From an uncultured Lachnospiraceae bacterium (lineage in GTDB: Bacteria; Bacillota; Clostridia; Lachnospirales; Lachnospiraceae), in assembly GCA_910577165.1 (NCBI GenBank), contig CAJTLX010000008.1:1-64000 (forward strand): a DNA stretch of 64,000 bases. Reading direction: 5' to 3'. Shown piece by piece: positions 17,481 through 25,959 of this stretch (the first letter of the stretch is position 1; each line of letters starts with the position of its first letter). The translations under genes and the position numbers were made by a program. Under the pieces are notes generated by a model. It did not search any database. It was not told the origin of the DNA and saw only the letters and a program-made list of their open reading frames with translations.

Positions 17481-17951
17481 ATGGCGGCAGTAAACGCTGA
17501 TTATATCAATCCATTTTTGCTTGCGTCAACTAAGGTGCTGAAGGATATGGTGATGTTGGACGCGAAGCTGGGGAAGCCTTATCTGAATAATAACTTGACT
17601 TTCAGTGCCGATTCTTTACTGATTATGTTAGGTGTTACGGGGGAGATGAAAGGTCAGGTCATCCTGTGTTTTCGCAATGATGTCGCACTTGATCTCGCAT
17701 CTAAAATGTGTATGATGCCACTTACGGAGATGAGCGATCTGGCGCAGAGCGCGATCTGTGAGTTGTGCAACATGATTCTTGGAAATGCCGCGACGGTCTT
17801 TTCGACTAAGGGGATTACCATTGATATCACACCGCCGACCACCTGCCAGGGAGATGTTTCATTTTCGACAGATTATGCGGCGAATATCTGTGTTCCTATC
17901 ATTTATGAGAACGATAAGACAATCGAAATCAACGTTTCAATTAAAGGATGA
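17481..17951 (+). CDS. cheX: CheX-type chemotaxis phosphatase
   Basis: The 156-residue protein matches CheX/CheC: the helix SAICELCNMILGNAATVFS carries the E-x-x-N dyad that attacks phospho-CheY, and the paired beta-strand halves flank it. CheX removes phosphate from CheY and resets flagellar signalling; isolated copies without a chemotaxis operon, as here, may act on other response regulators. It has its own promoter and its own terminator, whose hairpin overlaps the stop codon, so it is a single-gene transcript. Confidence 0.88.
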   Translation: MAAVNADYINPFLLASTKVLKDMVMLDAKLGKPYLNNNLTFSADSLLIMLGVTGEMKGQVILCFRNDVALDLASKMCMMPLTEMSDLAQSAICELCNMILGNAATVFSTKGITIDITPPTTCQGDVSFSTDYAANICVPIIYENDKTIEINVSIKG

Positions 17952-17973
17952 TGCGGAGCATCATCCTTTTTTT
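17943..17973 (+). terminator. Intrinsic terminator of cheX
   Basis: AAAGGATGATGC (17943-17954), GGA loop, GCATCATCCTTT (17958-17969), then more T. A perfect 12-bp stem that includes the stop codon. Confidence 0.9.
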
Positions 17974-18041
17974 CCGTGAAAAAAATTTTTGGTGAAAAGA
18001 ATTTCTTACCGGTGAAAAGTGGAAAGGAAAAATGAAAATTT

Positions 18042-18533
18042 ATGTTAAATATTGTTTTGCTTGAACCGGAAATTCCGGCAAATACCGGAAATATCGGGCG
18101 AACCTGTGTGGCGACGGGCAGCAGCTTACATTTGATCAAACCGTTGGGATTTGATATTTCAGAGAAGGCGGTGCGGCGTGCAGGGATGGATTACTGGTTT
18201 TCACTTGATCTGTATGTATATGAAAATTATGGGGATTTCCTGGCAAAGAATCCGGGGGCAAGGATTTATATGGCGACGACGAAAGCGCGAAAAGTGTATA
18301 CGCAAGTTTCGTATGAATCCGACGCGTTTTTGATGTTCGGCAAGGAGAGTGCGGGAATTCCGGAGGAAATTTTAATGGAAAATCGGGAAAACTGTGTACG
18401 TATTCCAATGATGGGGGAGACGCGCTCCTTAAATTTGAGCAATTCAGTGGCAATTCTTGTGTACGAGGCACTCAGGCAGCAGGATTTTTCGCATATGAAA
18501 CTTGCAGGACAGCTACATCGCCATGAATGGTAG
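18042..18533 (+). CDS. trmL: tRNA (cytidine/uridine-34 2'-O)-methyltransferase
   Basis: At 163 residues it has the length and motifs of TrmL, the minimal SPOUT methyltransferase: LLEPEIPANTGNIGRTC (motif 1, N and R for catalysis), FGKESAGIP (motif 2) and RSLNLSNSVAILVYEALRQ (motif 3, part of the trefoil knot). It dimerises and methylates the ribose of wobble position 34 in tRNA-Leu species. The stop overlaps nothing but MutS2 begins only 19 bases later, so the two genes are probably cotranscribed. Confidence 0.93.
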   Translation: MLNIVLLEPEIPANTGNIGRTCVATGSSLHLIKPLGFDISEKAVRRAGMDYWFSLDLYVYENYGDFLAKNPGARIYMATTKARKVYTQVSYESDAFLMFGKESAGIPEEILMENRENCVRIPMMGETRSLNLSNSVAILVYEALRQQDFSHMKLAGQLHRHEW

Positions 18534-18552
18534 AATATGGGAAGGAATGAAA

Positions 18553-20922
18553 ATGAACGAAAAAGTTTTAAAAACTCTTGAATTTAATAAGATTATCGAG
18601 AAGCTTGCTGGTTTTGCAGGTTCCGCGATGGGCAGGGAGAAATGCGAGGCACTTGTGCCGGTATCCGACCGCGAACAGGTTGAAATCTTACAGCAGGAAA
18701 CGGCGGACGCACTCTCAAGACTCTACAAAAAAGGGACGCTTTCCTTTTCCGGTTTGCCGGATATCGGCGCGTCCATTAAGCGTTTGGAGATCGGCTCAAC
18801 CCTGGGCGCGGGCGAACTGATGAAATTAAGCTCCATGCTAACTGCAACCCTGCGTGTAAAAAATTATGGCGCGAACGGCGGGGATGAAGTGCAGGATTCA
18901 TTAAGCGAGCGTTTTTCACTGCTTGAGCCGCTCTCCATTTTAAATAATGAGATTACGCGCTGCATTATCTCGGAGGAGGAGATTGCGGATGATGCAAGTC
19001 CGGGGCTAAAAAGTGTACGCAGACAGATCAAGGCGGCAAACGACAAGATTCACGAGCAGCTTGCCAAGCTGATTACCGATTCGGGCACAAAGCTGATGCT
19101 GCAGGACGCGATTGTCACAATGCGCAACGGGCGTTATTGTTTGCCGGTGAAGCAGGAGTACAAAAATTCTTTTGGCGGGATGCTGCACGATCAGTCGGCG
19201 ACCGGATCGACCGCGTTTATCGAGCCGGCTTCAGTGGTAAAATTAAATAATGAGCTGGCGGAACTTGGGATTCGCGAACAGCAGGAGATCGAGAAGGTAC
19301 TTGCAGCATTAAGTGAACAGGCAGCACAACACACCGAGGCTCTCGCCTTTAACCGGGTGACACTCGCGGAATTCGACTTTATTTTTGCGCGCGCGGTGTT
19401 GGCAAAGCAGATGAAGGCAATACAGCCGAAATTTAATGATCGCCGCTATATCAATATTAGAAAGGGTCGCCACCCGCTGATTGATCCGCACAGAGTAGTG
19501 CCGATTGATATCTATTTGGGCGATGAATTCAATCTGCTTGTGATCACCGGACCAAATACGGGCGGCAAGACCGTCTCCTTAAAAACGGTGGGCTTGTTTA
19601 CTCTGATGGGGCAGGCGGGACTTCATATTCCCGCGATGGACGGATCGGAACTTGGGATTTTTAAGGAGGTCTATGCGGATATCGGCGATGAGCAGAGTAT
19701 TGAGCAGAGCCTTAGTACATTCTCATCGCATATGACAAACACGGTGAAGATTTTGGAACAGGCGGACGAAGAGTCGTTAACTTTGTTTGACGAGTTGGGA
19801 GCGGGAACTGACCCGACGGAGGGCGCGGCACTTGCAATGTCGATCCTAACCTATCTGCACAATCTTGGTGCACGCACAATGGCGACAACACATTACAGCG
19901 AGTTAAAAATCTTCGCGCTCTCGACCGAGGGGGTATCCAATGCCTGCTGTGAGTTTGATGTGGAGACGCTTCGCCCGACCTACAGACTTTTAATCGGTAT
20001 TCCAGGAAAGAGCAACGCGTTTGCCATCTCATCGAAACTTGGTCTGCCAGAATTTATTATCGAGCGGGCAAGAGAGTTTATTGGTACGAAGGACGAGAGC
20101 TTTGAGGATGTGATAAGCCGCCTGGAGGAGAGCCGGGTCGCAATGGAAAAAGAGCGGGCGGAAACAACGAAGCTGCACGCGGAGGCGGAGGAACTGCGAA
20201 AGAAATTTGCGGAGAAAAACACCCGCATTGACAATGCAAAAGACCGTATTCTGCGCGAGGCAAATGAGAAGGCACGCGATATTTTGCAGGAGGCGAAAGA
20301 TTACGCGGATGAGGTTATCCGCAAGTACAATAAATGGGGTCAGACCGGTGCGGGCAAGGAGATGGAGCAAGAGCGCGACACGCTTAGGGAAAAACTTGGC
20401 GATAAGGATAACAGCTTGGCATTAAAGGCAAAGAAAGCGAAAAAGAAGGAGGCACCGGAGGATTTTAAAGTCGGTGATACGGTGTATGTACTTAGCCTCA
20501 ATCTAAAAGGCACGGTAAGTACACTTCCAAATGCCAAGGGGGATCTCTATGTGCAAATGGGAATTTTGCGCTCTCTTGTCAATATCCGTGATCTTGAGCC
20601 AGCTGAGGCAGAGCCGGATGAGGAGGAGAAAAAGGCAAAGACTTCAAGTGGAAAAATCCGCATGAGTAAATCGCTAAATATTAGCACAGAGTTAAATATT
20701 ATTGGCAAGCGCGTGGACGAGGCAATGCCTTTGGTGGACAAATATTTAGACGATGCCTACTTAGCGCATCTGCCGAAAGTGACCATTATCCACGGCAGGG
20801 GAACGGGAGCATTAAAAGAGGCGGTACACTCGCATTTAAAGCGCGCAAAATATGTGAAATCTTTCCGCATCGGCGAGTTTGGCGAGGGTGATCACGGAGT
20901 TACAATTGTGGAATTTAAGTAA
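18553..20922 (+). CDS. mutS2: MutS2 ATPase with Smr nuclease domain
   Basis: The start at ATG 18553 (MNEKVLKTLEF) is six bases from AAGGA; an ATG two codons upstream is possible. The 789-residue protein lacks the mismatch-recognition domain of MutS and has the core/lever region, ATPase with Walker A at residue 333 (GPNTGGKT), STFSSHM, Walker B (LFDELGAGTDPTEG) and the H motif (TTHYSELK), a coiled-coil/KOW-like part (residues 510-700) and a C-terminal Smr domain with IIHGRGTGAL. MutS2 acts on collided ribosomes, splitting them for quality control, and has also been linked to suppression of homologous recombination. All catalytic motifs are intact. Confidence 0.96.
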   Translation: MNEKVLKTLEFNKIIEKLAGFAGSAMGREKCEALVPVSDREQVEILQQETADALSRLYKKGTLSFSGLPDIGASIKRLEIGSTLGAGELMKLSSMLTATLRVKNYGANGGDEVQDSLSERFSLLEPLSILNNEITRCIISEEEIADDASPGLKSVRRQIKAANDKIHEQLAKLITDSGTKLMLQDAIVTMRNGRYCLPVKQEYKNSFGGMLHDQSATGSTAFIEPASVVKLNNELAELGIREQQEIEKVLAALSEQAAQHTEALAFNRVTLAEFDFIFARAVLAKQMKAIQPKFNDRRYINIRKGRHPLIDPHRVVPIDIYLGDEFNLLVITGPNTGGKTVSLKTVGLFTLMGQAGLHIPAMDGSELGIFKEVYADIGDEQSIEQSLSTFSSHMTNTVKILEQADEESLTLFDELGAGTDPTEGAALAMSILTYLHNLGARTMATTHYSELKIFALSTEGVSNACCEFDVETLRPTYRLLIGIPGKSNAFAISSKLGLPEFIIERAREFIGTKDESFEDVISRLEESRVAMEKERAETTKLHAEAEELRKKFAEKNTRIDNAKDRILREANEKARDILQEAKDYADEVIRKYNKWGQTGAGKEMEQERDTLREKLGDKDNSLALKAKKAKKKEAPEDFKVGDTVYVLSLNLKGTVSTLPNAKGDLYVQMGILRSLVNIRDLEPAEAEPDEEEKKAKTSSGKIRMSKSLNISTELNIIGKRVDEAMPLVDKYLDDAYLAHLPKVTIIHGRGTGALKEAVHSHLKRAKYVKSFRIGEFGEGDHGVTIVEFK

Positions 20923-20949
20923 AATTTTATAGGGAAGTAGGGAAGTCGT

Positions 20950-21675
20950 ATGGCGGAAAAACAAAAAATTTTAATTGTGGACGATGATGAGAATATTGCA
21001 GAGCTGATTTCCCTGTATCTTGTAAAGGAATGCTTTGATACGAGGATAGTGCATGACGGGGAAATGGCGATATTGCAGTACAAAGATTATAAGCCGAATT
21101 TAATCCTGCTCGACTTGATGCTGCCGGGGATTGACGGGTATGAAGTATGCCGGGAAGTGCGCAGGGAATCGAAGGTGCCGATTATTATGCTCTCCGCCAA
21201 GGGGGAGGTTTTCGATAAGGTGCTGGGGCTTGAACTGGGTGCGGACGACTATATTATGAAGCCGTTTGACTCAAAAGAACTGGTGGCGCGGGTAAAGGCG
21301 GTGCTGCGCCGTTTTTTTGCAGAGGAAGAGAAAAAAGCGGCTCTTTCGGGGGAAAATTCCGGTGAGTTTGTCTCCTATCCGGATCTTATGATTAGTCAGA
21401 CAAATTATGAGGTGACTTACCAGGGGCGGCGTGTAGAGATGCCGCCAAAGGAATTAGAATTGTTTTATTTTCTTGCATCACATCCGAATCAGGTGTTTAC
21501 GCGCGAGCAACTTCTTGATCATATTTGGGGGTATGAGTATATTGGGGATACGCGCACGGTGGATGTGCATATCAAAAGGCTGCGCGAGAAGATTAAGAAT
21601 CATGATCAGTGGGGATTGGCAACGGTCTGGGGGATCGGCTACAAATTTGAGGCGAAAACGAAGCTGGTAAGGTAA
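20950..21675 (+). CDS. OmpR/PhoB-family response regulator
   Basis: The 241-residue protein has a receiver domain with acidic pocket (VDDDE), phosphorylated D55 (LLDLMLPGIDG), T/S position (MLSAKG) and K (YIMKPF), then a winged-helix DNA-binding domain from about residue 135, with the recognition helix TVDVHIKRLREKI. The sensor kinase follows by five bases. A pair of GTTCATA direct repeats 11 bases apart in front of the downstream HtrA-like gene is a plausible binding site. Confidence 0.95.
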   Translation: MAEKQKILIVDDDENIAELISLYLVKECFDTRIVHDGEMAILQYKDYKPNLILLDLMLPGIDGYEVCREVRRESKVPIIMLSAKGEVFDKVLGLELGADDYIMKPFDSKELVARVKAVLRRFFAEEEKKAALSGENSGEFVSYPDLMISQTNYEVTYQGRRVEMPPKELELFYFLASHPNQVFTREQLLDHIWGYEYIGDTRTVDVHIKRLREKIKNHDQWGLATVWGIGYKFEAKTKLVR

Positions 21676-21680
21676 ATTCA

Positions 21681-23099
21681 ATGAAGCATAAAGCACTTTT
21701 AAAATTGGTTTTGTGCTATGTTGTGGCGGCACTTTCGATGTTTGTGATGCTCAATTATTTTGGTGCGAAACGTCTGAATGCGCAGTTTGAAAAGGAAAAG
21801 GCCGATCTTTTGACCGAGGAGGCGGGAATGATTGCGGAGGAGTATGTTACCCCATACTATCGTGACGCTACAAGACTGAGTGATATGTTAGTACAGCTGC
21901 GCAGTATCGACCGCTTCCTTGGAACGCGCATCTGGGTGGTCAATACAAACGGCACTGTCTTTGTTGATACTGGGGAGGGGAGTGCGGCGCGCGGCATCAA
22001 TGTGGATAACTACAATCCGAAATTTCTTGACGAGATTGTGACGGTGAGTTATCGGACAGAAATTACATTTCCCGGCGTTATGTCCGATCCGATGTTGGCC
22101 GTGGCACAGCCTATTTATTTGAATTATTCGCTGCGCGCCTATGTCTGTATTTTTTTGCCGATGACTTCAGTAAAACAGTCGGTCACACAGTACCTTGATA
22201 TTGTAAATATCTGCTATATTGCGTTTATGGTTGTGCTCCTTGTGATTTTTGCAGTGATCTACATAATTACGCTTGCACCGGTGCGGCGCATGACGAGGGT
22301 GACAGAGGAGTATGCAAGGGGACATTTTGATGTGCCAATGAAAATCCGATCGCATGACGAGTACAAAAATCTGGCGAACGCCATTAAATTTATGGCGGAC
22401 GAATATAAGAATCTGGACGATTATCAGAAAAAATTTGTTGGAAATATTTCCCATGACTTTCGCTCCCCGCTAACCTCCATTAAGGGTTATGCAGAGGCGA
22501 TGGCGGATGGCACCATCCCGCAGGAGATGCAGAAAAAATATCTTGATATTATTCTTTTTGAGACGGAGCGTCTGACAAAGCTGACAACCAGCCTGCTCAC
22601 GTTAAACGGGTTTGAAAACAAGGGTGTGATTTTAGAGATTACCAGTTTTGATATCAACGAGGTCATTCACCGGACGGCACTAAGTTTTGAGGGAACCTGC
22701 ACGAAAAAAAGGATTACACTGAATCTGGTTTTTGGCGATGAAGTGTTGTCTGTGGCGGCTGATATGGGAAAAATTCAGCAGGTACTCTACAATCTGATTG
22801 ACAATGCAATTAAGTTCAGCAATGCGGATTCTTCTATTGATATTAAGACGGAGGAGAAGGGAAATAAAGTGTTTGTCGCGGTGAAGGATTACGGGATCGG
22901 AATTCCGAAAGATTCTATCAAGCGTATCTGGGAGAGGTTTTACAAGACAGATCTCTCGCGCGGCAAGGACAAAAAAGGTACGGGTTTAGGACTTTCAATC
23001 GCGAAGGAGATTATTTTGGCACACCGGGAGAACATCAATGTAATCAGTACGGAGGGAGTTGGGACGGAATTCATTTTTACATTGGCGAAAAGCTTATAA
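21681..23099 (+). CDS. Membrane sensor histidine kinase, partner of the PhoB-type regulator
   Basis: The 472-residue protein has two membrane helices (about 8-28 and 172-196) enclosing an extracellular sensor domain of about 140 residues, a HAMP linker (APVRRMTRVTEEYARG), HisKA with H258 (GNISHDFRSPL), and an ATPase domain with N-box (NLIDNAIKFS), DYGIGIP and GTGLGLSIAK. It phosphorylates the regulator encoded just upstream. The general class resembles WalK/PhoR-like envelope sensors. The next gene encodes an envelope-anchored HtrA-like protein, which suggests cell-envelope sensing. Confidence 0.94.
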   Translation: MKHKALLKLVLCYVVAALSMFVMLNYFGAKRLNAQFEKEKADLLTEEAGMIAEEYVTPYYRDATRLSDMLVQLRSIDRFLGTRIWVVNTNGTVFVDTGEGSAARGINVDNYNPKFLDEIVTVSYRTEITFPGVMSDPMLAVAQPIYLNYSLRAYVCIFLPMTSVKQSVTQYLDIVNICYIAFMVVLLVIFAVIYIITLAPVRRMTRVTEEYARGHFDVPMKIRSHDEYKNLANAIKFMADEYKNLDDYQKKFVGNISHDFRSPLTSIKGYAEAMADGTIPQEMQKKYLDIILFETERLTKLTTSLLTLNGFENKGVILEITSFDINEVIHRTALSFEGTCTKKRITLNLVFGDEVLSVAADMGKIQQVLYNLIDNAIKFSNADSSIDIKTEEKGNKVFVAVKDYGIGIPKDSIKRIWERFYKTDLSRGKDKKGTGLGLSIAKEIILAHRENINVISTEGVGTEFIFTLAKSL

Positions 23100-23103
23100 A
23101 TTT

Positions 23104-23136
23104 GTTCATACTTCGTTCATAGGTGTATGGTAGAAT
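23104..23136 (+). promoter_or_regulatory. Candidate response-regulator box and -10 element before the HtrA-like gene
   Basis: GTTCATA occurs at 23104-23110 and 23115-23121, an 11-base period as in Pho-box-like sites of PhoB-family regulators, and straddles the expected -35 position of the TAGAAT at 23131-23136. No good -35 hexamer is present, as expected for an activated promoter. A 6-bp inverted repeat (AGTCGT/ACGACT) lies in the leader. Confidence 0.45.
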
Positions 23137-23248
23137 GGAAGATAATATCAGTCGTTTTGTGGGGAACGGACGACTTTAGCATACAGTAGGACATGGCCCT
23201 GACGGCGGGTTTTAAATAAGTTTATTTACAGTCGTGGAGGAAGTCCGC

Positions 23249-24865
23249 ATGGAGCAAAAAGATCAGGTAGAGAACAAGGAGTATCAGTTTATTCGGGAGA
23301 AAGTAGTGTCAAGGCGAAAGAGCAGAATCAAGAAGATGGTATGGTCATTTGGGTTTACCGTATTTTTGGCGGCGGTTTTCGGGATTGTGGCAAGAGCTGT
23401 GTTTTTGTGTGCGGATAAGCCGCTTAAACATCTGCTTGGGTTTGAAGGTGAATTAAGTCCCACTCCGACACCGCACGAGACACCGACAAAGGGAGTGACC
23501 CCTTCAGGTTCGACAGGAGAGCCAGAGCGGACAAATACCCCGAAGCCGCCTACACCGGGAGGAATTCTTACCCCGGAGGCAACAAGTACACCGGGAGGGA
23601 CTCCAACGGGAGCTGAAAACCTGGAAACACCGACCGGAGTGGATCCATCAGGAGAGGGAGAGAGTGTGCCAACCGGGGTGAGTCCATCAGGAGAGGGAGA
23701 GAATGTGCCGACCGGGGCGAGTCCATCAGGAGAGGGAGAGAATGTGCCGACCGGGGCGAGTCCATCGGGGACGGGGGAGAATGTGCCGACCGGGGCGAGT
23801 CCATCGGGGACGGGGGAGAATGTACCAACCGGAATAGATCCGTCGGGAACTGGGAGTGGTACCATTACACCAACCCCGGAAATTTCCTTTGCAGAGCAAT
23901 ATGGAGAACTTTTTTCAGGGCTACAAAAAATTGCGCATGAGGTACAGCACTCTCTTGTGACTATTACTGTGTCGGTCAATGGGATTGACTGGCTGGATAA
24001 TCCATATGAAACGGAGAGCCAGACCACGGGCGTTGTGATTGGACAGACTGCGGAAGAATTACTTCTCCTGGTTAATCTTGACCGCGTACAATCGGCAAGC
24101 CGTATCAGTCTGACCGTGGACAGAGAGGATTATGAAGCGCAACTTTTAAATTATGATAGGGATTACAATATCGCAGTGGTGCGCACAAACAAGGAGGAAC
24201 TGCCGGAATCCTTTTTGTCCGGGGTAAAAGTTGCAGTTTTTGGCGAGTCGGCAACTCTCGCTGTCGGCACACCGATCTTAGCCCTTGGCAACCCAAATGG
24301 ATATGTGGGTTCCATGGATTTTGGCGTGGTGACAAGCAGACAGAGTGTGTATTATATTACAGATAATAGTGTAGATCTGTTTAATACCAGCACAATAGAC
24401 AGCGAGGATGGGGATGGTGTGATTGTGAATTTCTCCGGGGAGATTGTCGGGATTATCACGCGGACAATGAAGGCTGGGTTTGACGAATCAATATGTACGG
24501 CAGTTGGCATTACAAAATTAAAGCGGGTAATTGAGCGGCTTGCCGCGGGGCAAAAACAAGTATATTTTGGTGTTCGGGGGGATGATGTTCCGCGCGAGGC
24601 ACTGAATGAAAAGGGCTTGAGCAGCGGCATCTATGTGATGGAAGTTGAGACGGATTCCCCGGCATTTAAGGCGGGGATTAAGACGGGCGATATTATTACA
24701 AAGGTGGACAATAATTTTGTCTATACCTTCAGCGGTTTTAATTCGATATTAAATTTACGCGAGCCCGGTATGGCAATGAAAGTTACGCTGTGGAGAACGG
24801 TGCGGATGAAAGCGGAGGAAATTGAAGTGACCGTGAAATTAGGAGAACGAAACAAGGCAGATTGA
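23249..24865 (+). CDS. HtrA/DegP-like membrane protein with degenerate protease domain and PDZ domain
   Basis: ATG 23249 lies eight bases after GGAGG. The 538-residue product has a cytoplasmic basic start, one helix (about 31-53), an extracellular Pro/Thr/Ser/Gly linker (about 70-210) with five 13-residue repeats (GEGENVPTGASPS), a trypsin-like domain (about 215-425) and a PDZ domain (about 440-535, SPAFKAGIKTGDIITKVD). The protease triad appears lost: the usual T-N-x-H-V reads LVNLDRV, the D-L-A-V strand reads DYNIAVV, and G-N-S-G-G-P reads SEDGDGVIVN. It is therefore probably a pseudoprotease that binds peptides through PDZ. It follows a two-component system, which may control it. Confidence 0.85.
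   Translation: MEQKDQVENKEYQFIREKVVSRRKSRIKKMVWSFGFTVFLAAVFGIVARAVFLCADKPLKHLLGFEGELSPTPTPHETPTKGVTPSGSTGEPERTNTPKPPTPGGILTPEATSTPGGTPTGAENLETPTGVDPSGEGESVPTGVSPSGEGENVPTGASPSGEGENVPTGASPSGTGENVPTGASPSGTGENVPTGIDPSGTGSGTITPTPEISFAEQYGELFSGLQKIAHEVQHSLVTITVSVNGIDWLDNPYETESQTTGVVIGQTAEELLLLVNLDRVQSASRISLTVDREDYEAQLLNYDRDYNIAVVRTNKEELPESFLSGVKVAVFGESATLAVGTPILALGNPNGYVGSMDFGVVTSRQSVYYITDNSVDLFNTSTIDSEDGDGVIVNFSGEIVGIITRTMKAGFDESICTAVGITKLKRVIERLAAGQKQVYFGVRGDDVPREALNEKGLSSGIYVMEVETDSPAFKAGIKTGDIITKVDNNFVYTFSGFNSILNLREPGMAMKVTLWRTVRMKAEEIEVTVKLGERNKAD
23651..23845 (+). repeat. 39-bp coding tandem repeats (13-residue units)
   Basis: Five consecutive 39-base units begin at 23651, 23690, 23729, 23768 and 23807, each encoding G-[ET]-G-E-[NS]-V-P-T-G-x-[SD]-P-S, with a sixth partial unit. 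Units 2 and 3 are nearly identical in DNA, showing recent duplication. They lengthen the extracellular linker between membrane helix and protease-like domain. Confidence 0.95.
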
Positions 24866-24871
24866 GAAAGG

Positions 24872-25825
24872 ATGTTTGGCGGAATGAGATATTTGGCAGA
24901 ATTAAAAGAAGGCGAGATAGTAAAGGAAATTTATCTGTGCAAGAAATTGCAGGCATTGAAGACAAAGGCGGGCAAGAACTATTATTCATTGACTTTACAG
25001 GATAAGACTGGCGTATTTGACGCGAAGGTCTGGGAGCTTGGCGCGGGGATTGAGCATTTTGAAGTGATGGACTATATCTGTATTGACGGGCAGGTAACGA
25101 GTTTTCAGGGCGCGCTCCAATTAAATATCAAGCGTGTGCGCAAATGTCAGGAGGGCGAGTATGATCCGGCGGACTATATGCCGATGACGACGCGCAATAT
25201 CGATGAGATGTACAGGGAGCTTTTAGCGTTGATTGCGATGGTAAAAGAACCGCATTTGCAGGAATTATTACAGAGTTTTTTTGTTAGGGATAAGGATTTT
25301 GTGGCGCGTTTTAAGCGGCATTCGGCGGCGAAGGCAGTGCATCATGGATTTATTGGCGGACTTTTGGAACATACGCTTGGCGTGGCAAAGCTCTGCGCGT
25401 TTTTTGCGGACACATATGAGATTTTGAATAAGGATTTGTTATTGACGGCAGCAGTCTTCCACGATATGGGAAAAATGGAGGAGATCTCACCATTCCCGGA
25501 GAATGATTACACGGACGATGGCAATCTTTTAGGTCATATCTATATTGGAGCGTCGCAGATAAGCGCGCGCTGCCGCACGATTGAAGGTTTTTCAAAGCGG
25601 TTAGAAGGAGAACTGATACACTGTATTTTGGCGCATCACGGGGAACTTGAATTCGGCTCGCCAAAGAAACCCGCGCTTGCGGAGGCACTCGCGCTCTATA
25701 TCGCGGATAATGCGGATGCAAAGATGGAAACCTTAAAGGAAATATTTGCCGCGGCAGATTCAAAGCTTGAGTGGGTGGGATATCAGAGATTGCTTGAGTC
25801 GAATTTAAAGAGAACGCTGATGTAG
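24872..25825 (+). CDS. YhaM-type 3'-5' exoribonuclease (OB-fold plus HD domain)
   Basis: The 317-residue protein has an N-terminal OB-fold nucleic-acid-binding domain (about 5-95, YYSLTLQDKTGVFDAKVW) and an HD phosphohydrolase domain (about 150-300): H in VHHGFIGGLLEHTLGVA, the HD pair in AVFHDMGKMEEI, and further H/D in HIYIGASQI and LAHHGELEFGSP. This is the layout of YhaM, a manganese-dependent 3'-5' exonuclease on short RNA and DNA. The start is either ATG 24872 or ATG 24884; the latter (MRYLAELKEG) looks more natural but the ribosome binding sites do not decide. Confidence 0.9.
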   Translation: MFGGMRYLAELKEGEIVKEIYLCKKLQALKTKAGKNYYSLTLQDKTGVFDAKVWELGAGIEHFEVMDYICIDGQVTSFQGALQLNIKRVRKCQEGEYDPADYMPMTTRNIDEMYRELLALIAMVKEPHLQELLQSFFVRDKDFVARFKRHSAAKAVHHGFIGGLLEHTLGVAKLCAFFADTYEILNKDLLLTAAVFHDMGKMEEISPFPENDYTDDGNLLGHIYIGASQISARCRTIEGFSKRLEGELIHCILAHHGELEFGSPKKPALAEALALYIADNADAKMETLKEIFAAADSKLEWVGYQRLLESNLKRTLM

Positions 25826-25959
25826 ATAGGAAATAAAAGAGTAGGTGAGATAATTTTATTTTAGTTAAAAAATACAGGAAAATATCTCAGCTAATAGAAA
25901 AATTTGTAAAATTAGCAAAGGAAAGATAAGAAAGAGAAAACGGGAAAGGGAAAGCGGAT

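Noticed and set aside
23651..23845. CRISPR-like regular repeats
   Set aside because: Units are contiguous without spacers and encode a protein repeat; no CRISPR array or cas gene was seen in the window.
23284..24027. A 247-residue minus-strand frame, rich in Pro/Ser/Val, opposite the HtrA-like gene
   Set aside because: It is the mirror of the 39-bp repeats and linker; no ribosome binding site, and the plus-strand frame has domains.
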